A stretch of DNA of 64,000 bases from Rhodoblastus sp963736175 (GTDB lineage: Bacteria; Pseudomonadota; Alphaproteobacteria; Rhizobiales; Beijerinckiaceae): positions 124,001 through 188,000 of the forward strand of contig CAVTNU010000029.1 in the NCBI GenBank assembly GCA_963736175.1, in the 5' to 3' direction. A program made the translations under genes and the position numbers. The notes beneath the pieces are model-generated. The model made no database searches and was not told where the DNA came from. It saw only the letters and a program-made list of their open reading frames with translations. Below are positions 8,004 through 16,172 of the stretch, in pieces. How positions within the stretch are numbered: position 1 is the first letter of the stretch; each line of letters begins with the position of its first letter.

Positions 8004-8225
8004 ATGAAGCGCAGAGGTCTGACGAGGCTTCAGACCGCCCGGATTCTTGGCATATCGCCGCGCATGGTCGATTGGTACATCAACGGCGGCTACGAGGTGC
8101 CTCGTGGGGTCGGGCTGCTGATGCTGGCTCTCGATGAGGGCGCATTGCGGCCGGAGTGGCTGGAGCAATGCCCGCTGCCGGTGCACAGGCCGGGACGGAA
8201 GCGGGCAGCCGTGTCGGCTGCCTAG
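8004..8225 (+). CDS. small HTH transcriptional regulator
   Basis: 73 residues. The N-terminal half is a helix-turn-helix of the Cro/XRE-like class: GLTRLQTARILGISPRMVDWYINGGYEVPRGVGLLMLALDE. The arrangement fits short phage DNA-binding proteins that couple a single HTH to a small dimerising tail. It is preceded by an AT-richer 129-base gap with paired direct repeats, which suggests an autoregulated switch. Its regulatory target is not known. Confidence 0.62.
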   Translation: MKRRGLTRLQTARILGISPRMVDWYINGGYEVPRGVGLLMLALDEGALRPEWLEQCPLPVHRPGRKRAAVSAA

Positions 8226-8373
8226 AAACAGTAAAGCCGCCCGTGGGGAGCGGCTCGACCGTCGTTGTATGCAGACAACGCGCACTATTCCTTCGGCGGG
8301 AATGTGCTGCTGCATATAGCGCGAATCGAGCTTTTTGTCACGGGAAATGGCCTTCTAAAGGGAGGACTAATCC

Positions 8374-8928
8374 GTGAGCGTGCAATCCAAACTCTCTCAA
8401 GCCAGAGACGCCATCGCCGAAGGCCACCGCGTGTCGGTCATCGGCGGCCATGGCATTACGCGGGCTGGGCCGACCCGCAACCTCAATGATGTTGAGCAGG
8501 CATTACAGCTCAATCCGCATTGCGAGGTTAGGATCGAGGGTGAAGTCGAGGCCGCGCCGGAGCCGGTTGCTTTTGTGCCGGGATCGCTGCCGATGCCTCG
8601 CCGCGCGCCGCCGCCAAAGGCTCCTGAACTGCCGCCCGCCAACGAATCGAAAATCACTCCCTTTCCCGTGGCGATCCCGACGCTGGTCCTCGTGCCGATT
8701 GTCGTGCCCAGCGTCGTCGAGCGGCCGATTTTCGACCCCAAAATGATCGAGCACGTGCGCAACTTGCTGGGCGTGCTTGACGAGATCGAGCTGGCTGTGG
8801 CTCCGGTCGTCTACCGCAGCGACGAGGAACTGCTGGCTGCCCTGCGCTTGCTGGTTGGCCAGATTTCTGCCCCCGCGTTGGGCGAGGCGCTCGACATCAT
8901 CATCATCGAAACCGATACGAGAGCCTGA
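8374..8928 (+). CDS. hypothetical protein with proline-rich middle
   Basis: Unknown family, 184 residues, GTG start behind a strong GGGAGG ribosome site. The N-terminal segment (LSQARDAIAEGHRVSVIGGHGITRAGPTRNLNDVEQAL) is a compact globular part. It is followed by a proline-rich linker at residues 70-110 and a helical C-terminus rich in Leu and Glu (IEHVRNLLGVLDEIEL). It stops five bases before the primase-polymerase gene and is probably in the same transcript, so a link to replication is possible. Confidence 0.5.
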   Translation: MSVQSKLSQARDAIAEGHRVSVIGGHGITRAGPTRNLNDVEQALQLNPHCEVRIEGEVEAAPEPVAFVPGSLPMPRRAPPPKAPELPPANESKITPFPVAIPTLVLVPIVVPSVVERPIFDPKMIEHVRNLLGVLDEIELAVAPVVYRSDEELLAALRLLVGQISAPALGEALDIIIIETDTRA

Positions 8929-8933
8929 CCCCC

Positions 8934-10316
8934 ATGAACGAGAAGCCCGACGTAGCCGCAATGCGCAAACGCGCCGACGAAGCCAAGGCAAGGGCCGCAC
9001 AGCGGCAAGCCTCACAGGAGGCGCAGGAAAAGGCCGAGCGGAAAGAGGCCGAGGAAAAGGAAAAGGCCGAGCAGGCCGACCGGAAGGCCAAGGAGGAAGC
9101 TGACGCGGCGGCCAAAGCCGCATCGCTCGACGATTTTCTCGCCAGCGTGGAAAAAGCCCGCAAGGCGGCCCGCTTCGTAATCCCTGAGCCCGGAGCGGTC
9201 GAGGCCGCCTTGCACGTAGCCACGCACCTGATTGGCAATGGCTGGGGCGCGTTGCCGATCAGCGACCAGACCAAGTTGCCCGCCGCAGCAGGCTGGCAGG
9301 ACACGCCGCTGGCGGACCGCATGGCGTATTGCCGCGCCTTCCTGCATCCCGGCTATGGCGTCGGCGTCGTCGGCGGCCAGCGTGCCGGTCTTGATGAGCA
9401 GGGTGAGCAGGGTGAGCAGCTTCACACGGTGCTGGTTGACGCCGACATTCTGGATGGCCCGACCTCGATGGCGGTGCGCGCGACCCTGCCCGACATGCCG
9501 CTGCGCATCGGCCGCGACCCGAAGTTCGTCGGCGTCATCCGCGCCCGCAACCGGACGGCTTACAGCCGCGACATCAAGCTGGTGCGGACTGTCAATGGCG
9601 TGGAAGAGGTCGCCGTCATCCAGCTGATTTCGAAAAATATCGCCGCGCCCGTCGGGTCGGCGGAAGGCGGAGAATCTCACTGCAAGCAGGCGGTCTGGTG
9701 GGGAAGGCACACCTCGGGCAAGCCCTACCAGCACATCCACAATTCCTCTGGGAAGACGATCTTCGACTATTCGCCGTGGACCGTACCTATTCTCAATCTT
9801 GCCGCGTGGGAGCTGTCGGTCATCAAGGCAGTCGCGCCGCTCGGGTGGAAGGTGAGGGCGGCGGCTGCGGGCGGCGCAATGCGCGAGCCGGAAAACGCCC
9901 TCGGCGTGCTCCGTGACATCGAGGCGGCCCACATGGGCGCGTGGGCCCGCGACACCCTCAAGCAGGAGTGCGTGGCGCTCGCGAACATGACGGCCGGGAG
10001 CGGGCGGGGCTCGGTCGTCCACGAGGCGATGCTCAAGATCGCGCCGGTTATCGCGGCGGGGGCTTTCTCAGAGGACGAGGCCGAGGAAATAGTCACGGCG
10101 GCGGTGGGGGACTGGTCGGCGGTCGAGCGTGATTTCCGGCGGGGCTGCAAGGCGCTGGTCTTCGTGGCGGTCAACTGGGCGGTCAAGGAGTTGGCGCGGT
10201 TCCGGCTTGAGCACGGGCTCGATGCGCCGGGGCGCGCGCCGGAGGCCCGGCTGGACCGCCTTCATGAGGCGCTCTGCAAGCAGAGCGAAATACAGTCGAT
10301 TTTTGGAGGGGTGTGA
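8934..10316 (+). CDS. primase-polymerase-like replication protein
   Basis: 460 residues. Residues 10-65 form a highly charged Ala/Glu/Lys coiled coil. From about residue 95, the pattern GNGWGALPIS followed at 165-172 by LHTVLVDADI resembles the prim-pol (archaeo-eukaryotic primase) fold, where an hhDxD motif binds metal. The call rests on that motif, on length, and on the adjacent SF3 helicase, since prim-pol plus helicase is the usual replication pair of phages and satellites. The long coiled-coil N-terminus is unusual for prim-pol proteins. The gene is one base from the helicase start, so the two are coupled. Confidence 0.6.
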   Translation: MNEKPDVAAMRKRADEAKARAAQRQASQEAQEKAERKEAEEKEKAEQADRKAKEEADAAAKAASLDDFLASVEKARKAARFVIPEPGAVEAALHVATHLIGNGWGALPISDQTKLPAAAGWQDTPLADRMAYCRAFLHPGYGVGVVGGQRAGLDEQGEQGEQLHTVLVDADILDGPTSMAVRATLPDMPLRIGRDPKFVGVIRARNRTAYSRDIKLVRTVNGVEEVAVIQLISKNIAAPVGSAEGGESHCKQAVWWGRHTSGKPYQHIHNSSGKTIFDYSPWTVPILNLAAWELSVIKAVAPLGWKVRAAAAGGAMREPENALGVLRDIEAAHMGAWARDTLKQECVALANMTAGSGRGSVVHEAMLKIAPVIAAGAFSEDEAEEIVTAAVGDWSAVERDFRRGCKALVFVAVNWAVKELARFRLEHGLDAPGRAPEARLDRLHEALCKQSEIQSIFGGV

Positions 10317-10317
10317 G

Positions 10318-12015
10318 ATGTCACAGCAGAAGCACAAAGACCACGCGGGTTTCGACGAGCGCGGCCGCCCGAAGCCGCAGCCCTACACCGTGATCGTCGA
10401 TGCGATCACGCGCCTCGACGGCGACAGCCCGTACATAACGCGCCACATAGAGGAGATACTCGGCCACGCGATCCTGCTCGACGACGGCGTGAAGTTCAAG
10501 ATCATCCGCAGCCGACTGCTGCTGAAGACCGGCGTGGGAGCCGAGGAAATCGACAAGGCGATAAGGCGCGTGAAGTTGATCATGGACCCGCCCGCAGACA
10601 CGTTCGGGGCCGACGATGGCGCTGACGACGGGGGTGCTCACGGCGTGACGGCGGCGGCGGAGATCAAGAACATCATCGCCGGGATCAACAAGGAGCACTT
10701 CCTGATCAGCACGGGCGGGCGCGTCCGCGTCGGCTCCTACAGCAATCACGAACTGGGCGAAGTGCTGACGATGATGCCCGCACGCGACTTCGAAATCCTG
10801 TTCGCGAGCCAGCACATCTGGAAGATCAACTCGAAGGGAGAGCTGAAGCCCAACGGGATCGGCGGCGTGTGGCTGCACCACGAGAACCGCCGCCAGTACA
10901 AGGGTGGTTTCGGCTTCGACGCGCGCCCCGGCGCGGGCCTCGACCTGCCCGGCGACCGCCTTAATATGTGGCGCGGATTCATGGGCGTCCCGCAGGCGGG
11001 CAGCTGGCCCCTGCTGAAGGCGCACATGCTGGAGGTGCTGGCGAACGGCAACAAGGACCACGCGAATTACATCTGCAAGTGGATCGCGTGGAAGTTGCAG
11101 AACCCCGGTGGCCGCCCCGGCGTGATGCTGGTGTTCAAGTCGATGGAGGGCTCGGGAAAAAACACGGTCTTCGACCGCCTGCGGCAGTTCTTTGGCATCC
11201 ATGGCCGCGCGGTCGCCTCGACGAAGCACATGACCGGCGACTTCAACGCGCACATGCGCGGCGTGTGCTTCCTCTTGGCTGGCGAGGCGATCTGGGGCGG
11301 AGACCATCAGGCGCGCAACAAGCTCTACGCAATGATCACCGACCCGTCCCTGATGACCGAACTTAAAGGCGTTGACGCGGTCGAGGACGTCAACCGGCTG
11401 GGCATCGTTGCTCTGACCAATGCCGACTGGTCGGTGCCCGCTGGCGTGAACGCGCGCCGCTTCGCGGTGTTTCGCTGCTCGGACAAGCACGCCTTCGGCA
11501 TGGAGGATGAGGCGGCGGGCGTAGCCTATTTCGATGCGCTCAACGCCGAGCTGGACGGCGGCGGCTTCGAGGCTTTCGTCCACGACATGCTGACCATGGA
11601 CCTCGGCGACTGGCACCCGCGTCAGGGCGTGCCGCAGACCGAAGAGTTGGTTCAGGAGAAGGTCCAGTCGCTGCAGCCCGTCGAGAAGTGGTGGCATGGC
11701 TTGCTCGAACGCGGATACCTGCCGCAGCCGCCAAAGGGCGAGCTGGTTATGGACCGCAACCCTCGCGAGCTGCGGGTGCATTGGGCGTCGGATGAAGCCC
11801 AGCGCGAATACGGCGACCGCTACGGAGATTTGACCAACCAGCGCATCGGAAACTTCCTGAGCAAGAAGCTGGAACTTAAGTCGGATCGCCTGCCAGGTGA
11901 CGGCAAGACGTATTACGCGGTCCCGCCGCTCGCTGTTTGCCGCGCGATCTGGGAGGCGAAATTTGGCAAATACACGTGGAGCGACACTTACTTCGACTGG
12001 GGAGCGCCGAAATAA
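10318..12015 (+). CDS. SF3/D5-type replicative helicase
   Basis: 565 residues from the ATG at 10318. The C-terminal half carries an AAA-like SF3 helicase core of the phage D5/DUF5906 class: Walker A MEGSGKNT at about 276-283, Walker B FLLAGEA at about 318-324, and the motif C region VALTNADW near 365-371, followed by the arginine-rich GVNARRFAVF. The N-terminal 250 residues would bind the primase or the origin. Such proteins unwind the origin of phage-like replicons as hexamers. The iteron-like repeats at 12017-12323 begin immediately after the gene. Confidence 0.85.
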   Translation: MSQQKHKDHAGFDERGRPKPQPYTVIVDAITRLDGDSPYITRHIEEILGHAILLDDGVKFKIIRSRLLLKTGVGAEEIDKAIRRVKLIMDPPADTFGADDGADDGGAHGVTAAAEIKNIIAGINKEHFLISTGGRVRVGSYSNHELGEVLTMMPARDFEILFASQHIWKINSKGELKPNGIGGVWLHHENRRQYKGGFGFDARPGAGLDLPGDRLNMWRGFMGVPQAGSWPLLKAHMLEVLANGNKDHANYICKWIAWKLQNPGGRPGVMLVFKSMEGSGKNTVFDRLRQFFGIHGRAVASTKHMTGDFNAHMRGVCFLLAGEAIWGGDHQARNKLYAMITDPSLMTELKGVDAVEDVNRLGIVALTNADWSVPAGVNARRFAVFRCSDKHAFGMEDEAAGVAYFDALNAELDGGGFEAFVHDMLTMDLGDWHPRQGVPQTEELVQEKVQSLQPVEKWWHGLLERGYLPQPPKGELVMDRNPRELRVHWASDEAQREYGDRYGDLTNQRIGNFLSKKLELKSDRLPGDGKTYYAVPPLAVCRAIWEAKFGKYTWSDTYFDWGAPK

Positions 12016-12016
12016 C

Positions 12017-12323
12017 GTGAAGGCTCACCGGAAAAACGGCATCCGTGAAGGCTCAAAAAGAAGCCTTAACGGCTGTGTCCCTAGAGTAATATGGGTTTGT
12101 GAAGGCTGTGAAGCGTGAAGGCTTGTTGCGCAGTTGTTTAATAGGAATGACACACACGCCACCCGATGGCTAACACGTAAAAGACCAAGTGCGTGGTGTG
12201 CGGGTATCAAACTCTCACATTAACTTCTAAAAGCCTTCACAGCCTTCACAGCCTTCGAGATGCCCGGAAAATATGGGGTTTTTGGCGTGAAGGCTTCTTT
12301 TTGAGCCCTCACGGAGCCCTCAC
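12017..12323. repeat. iteron-like repeat field, candidate replication origin
   Basis: The 9-mer GTGAAGGCT occurs exactly seven times in 280 bases: direct at 12017, 12045, 12099, 12115 and 12287, inverted at 12232 and 12241. Near matches lie at 12062 and 12250, and two AGCCCTCAC variants at 12304 and 12315. Some pairs form hairpins, for example 12048-12067. Iterons bordering a replication gene are the normal sign of an origin in phage satellites and plasmids. The 456-base gap between the helicase and the next gene holds no other ORF I can support. Confidence 0.7.
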
Positions 12324-12471
12324 GCGGTTTGACAGCCGCATACGCCAGCCTGCGGACAGTTCGGTCGCGCGCGTGCGCGATTTCGGTGTGGTCAATTGGT
12401 TCGCCTGCGCGCGCGCGCATGTGGCGGCTGCGAAGGATTGACCGAACGGTTCGGTCAAGCGAAAATAGGCC

Positions 12472-13377
12472 ATGGCGAAAGCACCCCCGGCCAGCATATT
12501 GGCGGTCATCGACCAGCTCGCGGAAGGAGCATCCCTGCGCCCCGCGCTGGCCGCCAGCGGGGTGTCCCATTGGTCGTTCTACGCTGCGATCAAGCGCGAC
12601 CCAGCCCTTGCCGCGACCTACGTGGAAGCAAAGCAAGGCCGGATGTTGCCAGACTTCGAAGACGCGGTCGCCATTGGCCGGGAGCGCGGCGCTAAGGCCA
12701 TGATGTCTTTCTTGCACGCGGCGGGCAAGAAAGAAGTCCGCCGCGACTGGGAGGCCATCGCGCGCGCGGAATCCAAACGGCGGCAGGCGCGCCAGTTCGA
12801 GCGGGACGACATCGCCCTGCAGCAGATCGACCAGCGGCAGGCGCAGCGCCATCGCCGGGCGGCGACGCTGGCTGCCGCCCCGGCGACCCTGACGAAGATC
12901 GACGACCTGAAAGCCGTCGGCGACGTGATCGACGCCCGGGTCTTTCGCAAGCTCGGCCTGCACCAGAACGACATGGTCTTTCGCGACCCGCCCCGGCAGC
13001 CGGGCCTGTCCCGTATCGAGCTGACCCGCGACTGGATGGCGCTCCATTACCGCAGCGGCGCGTGCCAGACGGTCAGCATTTTCTGGTGGGAAAACCCGGT
13101 GAACACCTGCGCGACTTTTGTGTGCGGCCCCTGCGGCAAGCGAGCCCGGATGCTCTACCCACATCCCGCTGGCGACCGCTATGTCTGCCGCCGCTGCGTC
13201 ACGGCGACAGCCGACGGTCGCTACGCGGCCCGGCAGAAGCGTCGCGACCCGAAGCGGGTCCGCACTAAGCCGCCGGTATTCGCTGGTGTGCGATGCACGA
13301 CGCGCGACCCCGCGACTGGTAGGTTGTCACGACCAGCACCGCCGCCTCCGCGCGGCTTCAAGCTGCACGATTTCTAA
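12472..13377 (+). CDS. terminase-small-subunit-like HTH protein with C-terminal zinc ribbon
   Basis: 301 residues. The first 60 residues (ILAVIDQLAEGASLRPALAASGVSHWSFYAAIKRDPALAATYVEAKQGR) look like the DNA-binding HTH of phage small terminase subunits. Residues 70-170 are a basic helical linker (RRDWEAIARAESKRRQARQFERDD). Residues 200-245 hold a zinc ribbon with two CxxC pairs (CGPCGKRARMLY and YVCRRC). The tail is rich in Pro, Arg and Lys. A small terminase would let a satellite redirect helper packaging, as SaPI TerS does; this role is inference. The zinc-ribbon fusion is unusual. It could instead be a replication accessory or regulatory protein. Confidence 0.5.
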   Translation: MAKAPPASILAVIDQLAEGASLRPALAASGVSHWSFYAAIKRDPALAATYVEAKQGRMLPDFEDAVAIGRERGAKAMMSFLHAAGKKEVRRDWEAIARAESKRRQARQFERDDIALQQIDQRQAQRHRRAATLAAAPATLTKIDDLKAVGDVIDARVFRKLGLHQNDMVFRDPPRQPGLSRIELTRDWMALHYRSGACQTVSIFWWENPVNTCATFVCGPCGKRARMLYPHPAGDRYVCRRCVTATADGRYAARQKRRDPKRVRTKPPVFAGVRCTTRDPATGRLSRPAPPPPRGFKLHDF

Positions 13378-13387
13378 GGTCCTGCAC

Positions 13388-13756
13388 ATGTCCATCAACT
13401 ACGTCGCCAACGACCTTCTGCGCCGCGCCAAAGGCGTCGCCATCGACAACCATGGTGGCTCTTGGAAAGCCCCCCTGTTCGGCGAGGGTGGCCGCAACCG
13501 GAACGACCTGCTCGAATTTCTCACCAGGCGGCATCCTCACACGGCGCACCGCGTCGGGCAGGCGCTCGGCGCGGTCAACCTGTCGGAGACGATCCGCCGA
13601 GCGAAGGCCGTTACGTTCGACGTCTTCACCGGCCTTTGGGAATCGAGTGAAGGCGGTCATGGCGAGGGTGGCGAGAGCCTGCTGCGTTTTCTGCTCGGGG
13701 CCGGTCCGAGCGCCATCCGCGACGCGGTGGTCGTCCTGCTCACTGATGAAGACTGA
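13388..13756 (+). CDS. hypothetical element protein
   Basis: Unknown family, 122 residues from the ATG at 13388, ten bases after the preceding stop and so probably co-transcribed. The sequence contains two similar segments, roughly NDLLRRAKGVAIDNHGGSW and SETIRRAKAVTFDVFTGLW, each followed by a Gly-rich stretch and an LLxFL helix (GRNRNDLLEFLTR and GGESLLRFLLGAG). This points to an internal duplication of a unit of about 60 residues. No catalytic motif is visible. Confidence 0.55.
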   Translation: MSINYVANDLLRRAKGVAIDNHGGSWKAPLFGEGGRNRNDLLEFLTRRHPHTAHRVGQALGAVNLSETIRRAKAVTFDVFTGLWESSEGGHGEGGESLLRFLLGAGPSAIRDAVVVLLTDED

Positions 13757-13780
13757 GGCAGGCAGGTCGAGATAGCCCGT

Positions 13781-13812
13781 CAGCTAATTGGGTCCCGGGA
13801 CCTAATTAGCTG
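13781..13812. repeat. 32-base near-perfect palindrome
   Basis: Arms CAGCTAATTGGGTCCC and GGGACCTAATTAGCTG meet without a spacer and match at 15 of 16 positions. It lies 25 bases after the preceding stop. The absence of a T-run argues against a terminator. It is a candidate binding site for a dimeric or tetrameric element protein, or a cruciform. Confidence 0.7.
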
Positions 13813-13937
13813 ATGCTCCGCTTCGGCTTCGTATCGAACGGCGACTTGTCGGTCGTGATCGCGCTGGCCGCCGCCCGGGCCGCCTGCAGAAGAAGCGCGC
13901 CTACGGCTTTAGCCGTGGGGAGCATGTCATAGCGGGA

Positions 13938-13959
13938 TTATGTCCGCTAGCGGACATAA
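13938..13959. repeat. 22-base perfect palindrome
   Basis: The half-site TTATGTCCGCT is followed directly by its exact reverse complement. It lies 171 bases upstream of the next start codon within the 352-base gap 13757-14108. That gap also contains a small perfect hairpin (ACGGCTTTAGCCGT, 13903-13916). A symmetric operator or partition-type site is plausible. Confidence 0.7.
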
Positions 13960-14108
13960 CTCGGAGCACGAAAAACCCGGCAGGCCCGCCGATCAATTTA
14001 AGATCAAGAAAAAGCAACGCTGAAGCAAAAAGCCTCGCGCGCAGGCACGCGCATACGAGGCTCCACGTGCTATTCTTCCGCCTGTGCGATTTGCAGGAGG
14101 CCAAAGCC

Positions 14109-14597
14109 GTGTCCAACCCCAACGATCCCGATGACGACGAATCCCCCAGCGCGCGCAGATGGGCCGAAACTGGGCATCATTTTCTGAGGTCGGTCGGTGA
14201 CGCGCTGATCAACCACGCCTTCGGCAGCATGTCTTCCACCGGCGAGGCCGGTGAAGCGGCAAGCCTCGCCAGCAATGCGGCTGGAGCCGCTGGCGGCAGC
14301 GCGGCCGAGGGCGTGGGGTCGTTGTTGGAGGCTTTGCCCGAAGTCGCAGCCGCAGCCCTTGCAACAGGCGGCCGCGCTGGCGTTCAAAAATACGCCAAGG
14401 CCCGCGCCGAGTTGGAACACATTCATCGAAAGCTGAAGGCGGCCGAGAAGAAGCATGTCGGCAAAGTTTCCGGCGCCGATCACACAGCACATGCCGGCCG
14501 CACCCGGCGCACGGCCCATGCTGTCGGCGGAGGCATTGGGTCGGCCAAGCCCGGCTGGGCCGATTCGGTTGACACCCCGCGGCTGGAGCGTCGCTGA
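14109..14597 (+). CDS. hypothetical element protein, Ala/Gly-rich
   Basis: Unknown family, 162 residues. The GTG at 14109 is preferred because an AGGAGG ribosome site lies 8 bases upstream; an in-frame TTG at 14067 is the alternative. The N-terminus is acidic (NPNDPDDDESPSARRWAETG), the middle is Ala/Gly-rich (residues 55-100), and the C-terminus is basic. The acidic start and a helix (YAKARAELEHIHRKLKAAEKKH) suggest a structural or DNA-associated protein. No motif supports a function. Confidence 0.5.
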   Translation: MSNPNDPDDDESPSARRWAETGHHFLRSVGDALINHAFGSMSSTGEAGEAASLASNAAGAAGGSAAEGVGSLLEALPEVAAAALATGGRAGVQKYAKARAELEHIHRKLKAAEKKHVGKVSGADHTAHAGRTRRTAHAVGGGIGSAKPGWADSVDTPRLERR

Positions 14598-14658
14598 TCA
14601 GTTTCCTTCGTGCCTGACGAGTGCCCGGCGCATGTGCGCCGGGTGAAGTTCGAGGAAA

Positions 14659-15009
14659 TCACTTTACGACTGGACCCGCCAGCACCGGCCTGAAACCGTC
14701 ACGCGCCGCCGGATTGTAAGACCGATTGCAAGACCGCTGGCGCGAGCTGGTCGGACGTTTGTTCACCCCGACGCGCATCCCCGGCGTGGGAAGGATTGTG
14801 GGAAGACCCCAACCCGTCGCCATGAAAGCCGCAGAAATGTTGGGATTTTGGTGGAGCTTCCACAGCGACGGACCCCACGGCCGCTTGGCGACCTCCGCGA
14901 GCGAAGAACCGTTGGCTACTTCCTCGCAAATGCGCTCGGCAACTTCCTCAGAATATGTATTGGCCCAAGGAAACTTGCCGTCGGTCTTTGCTGTCAGCAA
15001 TATAGCCAT
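14659..15009 (-). CDS. putative phage-type HTH protein (terminase-small-like N-terminus)
   Basis: 116 residues from the ATG at 15009. The N-terminal 60 residues (TYSEEVAERICEEVANGSSLAEVAKRPWGPSLWKLHQNPNISAAF) follow the pattern of short phage HTH proteins related to small terminase subunits. The last 45 residues are poor in structure-forming patterns, and an alternative frame there looks equally plausible, so a frameshift is possible. This is the first minus-strand gene in the right half of the element. The 217-base gap to the divergent gene at 15227 contains an inverted repeat at 15074-15093. Confidence 0.45.
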   Translation of the reverse strand: MAILLTAKTDGKFPWANTYSEEVAERICEEVANGSSLAEVAKRPWGPSLWKLHQNPNISAAFMATGWGLPTILPTPGMRVGVNKRPTSSRQRSCNRSYNPAARDGFRPVLAGPVVK

Positions 15010-15073
15010 GTCAGCCCCCTCGTATGCGGGTGTAGAATTCTCGAAACAACTTGCTTTACTGATTAAAGTACGC

Positions 15074-15093
15074 TTCTTTACGCGTGTAAAGAA
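15074..15093. promoter_or_regulatory. inverted repeat between divergent element genes
   Basis: TTCTTTAC and GTAAAGAA arms flank GCGT. The site lies 65 bases upstream of the minus-strand gene (start 15009) and 134 bases upstream of the plus-strand gene (start 15227). That position fits an operator in a divergent promoter region. Confidence 0.45.
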
Positions 15094-15226
15094 AAACGGC
15101 CGCCTCGGGGCAAACGAGACGACCGTCTTAGAATTTGAGTGTGGTGCTGACTGACGAACGCACCATACGCAAAAACGAAGACAATAGGCAAGCCCCGAGC
15201 GCGGTCTCCAACAAAGGAGACCCGCA

Positions 15227-15607
15227 ATGTCATTCAATTTTCCCGCTCCTGCCGCGGCTAAGCCCGTCACGCTGCTCAATAGCAGCGCGACCGTGCTGCT
15301 CAGCGTCTATATCCGCCAGCTTGCACCGTCATTCCAAACGGTCTTCGACGCCGACTGGCGCGCGGAGCTTGACGCGCCCGCCGGCCTCGTCCCTGCATAT
15401 CTCGATTTCGATCCTCCGACCGACCGCCACGCGGTCAGGATGGCAGTCCGGACGGTTCTCGAAGCCCGGCCAGACTTCTGGCTTTGGCGCAAAAGCATCG
15501 TCAGGATCGCCGCAAGGAACCGGATAGGCCGCCTTCACGCTGCGCCGGCATCGCCGAAACGCCAAATCACCGCCTCAAGCTCGCGCGTCGTGAACGGGAC
15601 GGGTTAA
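15227..15607 (+). CDS. hypothetical element protein
   Basis: Unknown family, 126 residues, with an AAAGGAG ribosome site in front of the ATG. The N-terminal part alternates hydrophobic and polar residues (VTLLNSSATVLLSVYIRQLAPSFQTVF). The centre has DFDPPTDRHAVRMAVRTVLEARPDFWLWRKS and the tail is basic. No signal or membrane segment is clear. It is convergent with the lipoprotein gene, with one base between them. Confidence 0.5.
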   Translation: MSFNFPAPAAAKPVTLLNSSATVLLSVYIRQLAPSFQTVFDADWRAELDAPAGLVPAYLDFDPPTDRHAVRMAVRTVLEARPDFWLWRKSIVRIAARNRIGRLHAAPASPKRQITASSSRVVNGTG

Positions 15608-15608
15608 C

Positions 15609-16172
15609 TCATTGGCACGCACTTACCGTTGCTGCGGTCTCGGCGATGGCTCCCGCTAGCGAAAATATTGCAACGACCCCACTTGTGGAATCGATGCCGC
15701 TGTAATCCGAGTTCGCCTGGTGCTGCTGGGCGACCGAGCAATTAACTGCGTGAGCGGCCTGCTCATTTGCCGACGCGATCCGCTCCTGACTCTGCCTCAC
15801 CGACAATTGGGTCCGCATTTCAGAAATATAGTTCGCAAATTCACTTTGATATTGCTCAATGGTTATTTTCCTGTCCGCAAATGACCTTGCAAGTGCGAGG
15901 CGTTTGTATGATATCGCGTACGCTATATCATTTGGTTTTGTCGAGAAATGATCTAGTGCCGATAATATACATTGCGCAAAAGGCACAGCATTATCTCTAT
16001 TTCGCTGATCCTTAGGATATTTCAATTTGCAGGCGTTTATTTCAGACGTCGCCGCAGCGTTTTGGCTTTGAACAGCAGCAAGCTGTTGCTGCTGCGCTAG
16101 TCGCTCGTTATCCGAAACGCATCCAGACAAAACGGCGCCGAACGCGATAACTGCAGAAATAGTTCTCCTCAT
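15609..16172 (-). CDS. predicted lipoprotein, element-borne cargo
   Basis: 187 residues from the ATG at 16172. The N-terminus MRRTISAVIAFGAVLSGC is a type II signal peptide with lipobox LSGC, so it should be lipidated at Cys18. The mature part is helical and Gln/Ala-rich (ERLAQQQQLAAVQSQNAAATSEI), with several cysteines (INACKLKYP, FAQCILSAL, AVNCSVAQQ, VSACQ). A hydrophobic Gly/Ala segment lies near the end. Base composition is visibly lower in GC than the neighbours. An exported lipoprotein as cargo suggests an effect on the host surface, for example exclusion of other phages; this is inference. Confidence 0.6.
   Translation of the reverse strand: MRRTISAVIAFGAVLSGCVSDNERLAQQQQLAAVQSQNAAATSEINACKLKYPKDQRNRDNAVPFAQCILSALDHFSTKPNDIAYAISYKRLALARSFADRKITIEQYQSEFANYISEMRTQLSVRQSQERIASANEQAAHAVNCSVAQQHQANSDYSGIDSTSGVVAIFSLAGAIAETAATVSACQ

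Noticed and set aside
10321..11781. 486-codon minus-strand ORF opposite the helicase
   Set aside because: Shadow frame of the SF3 helicase, whose Walker motifs are intact.
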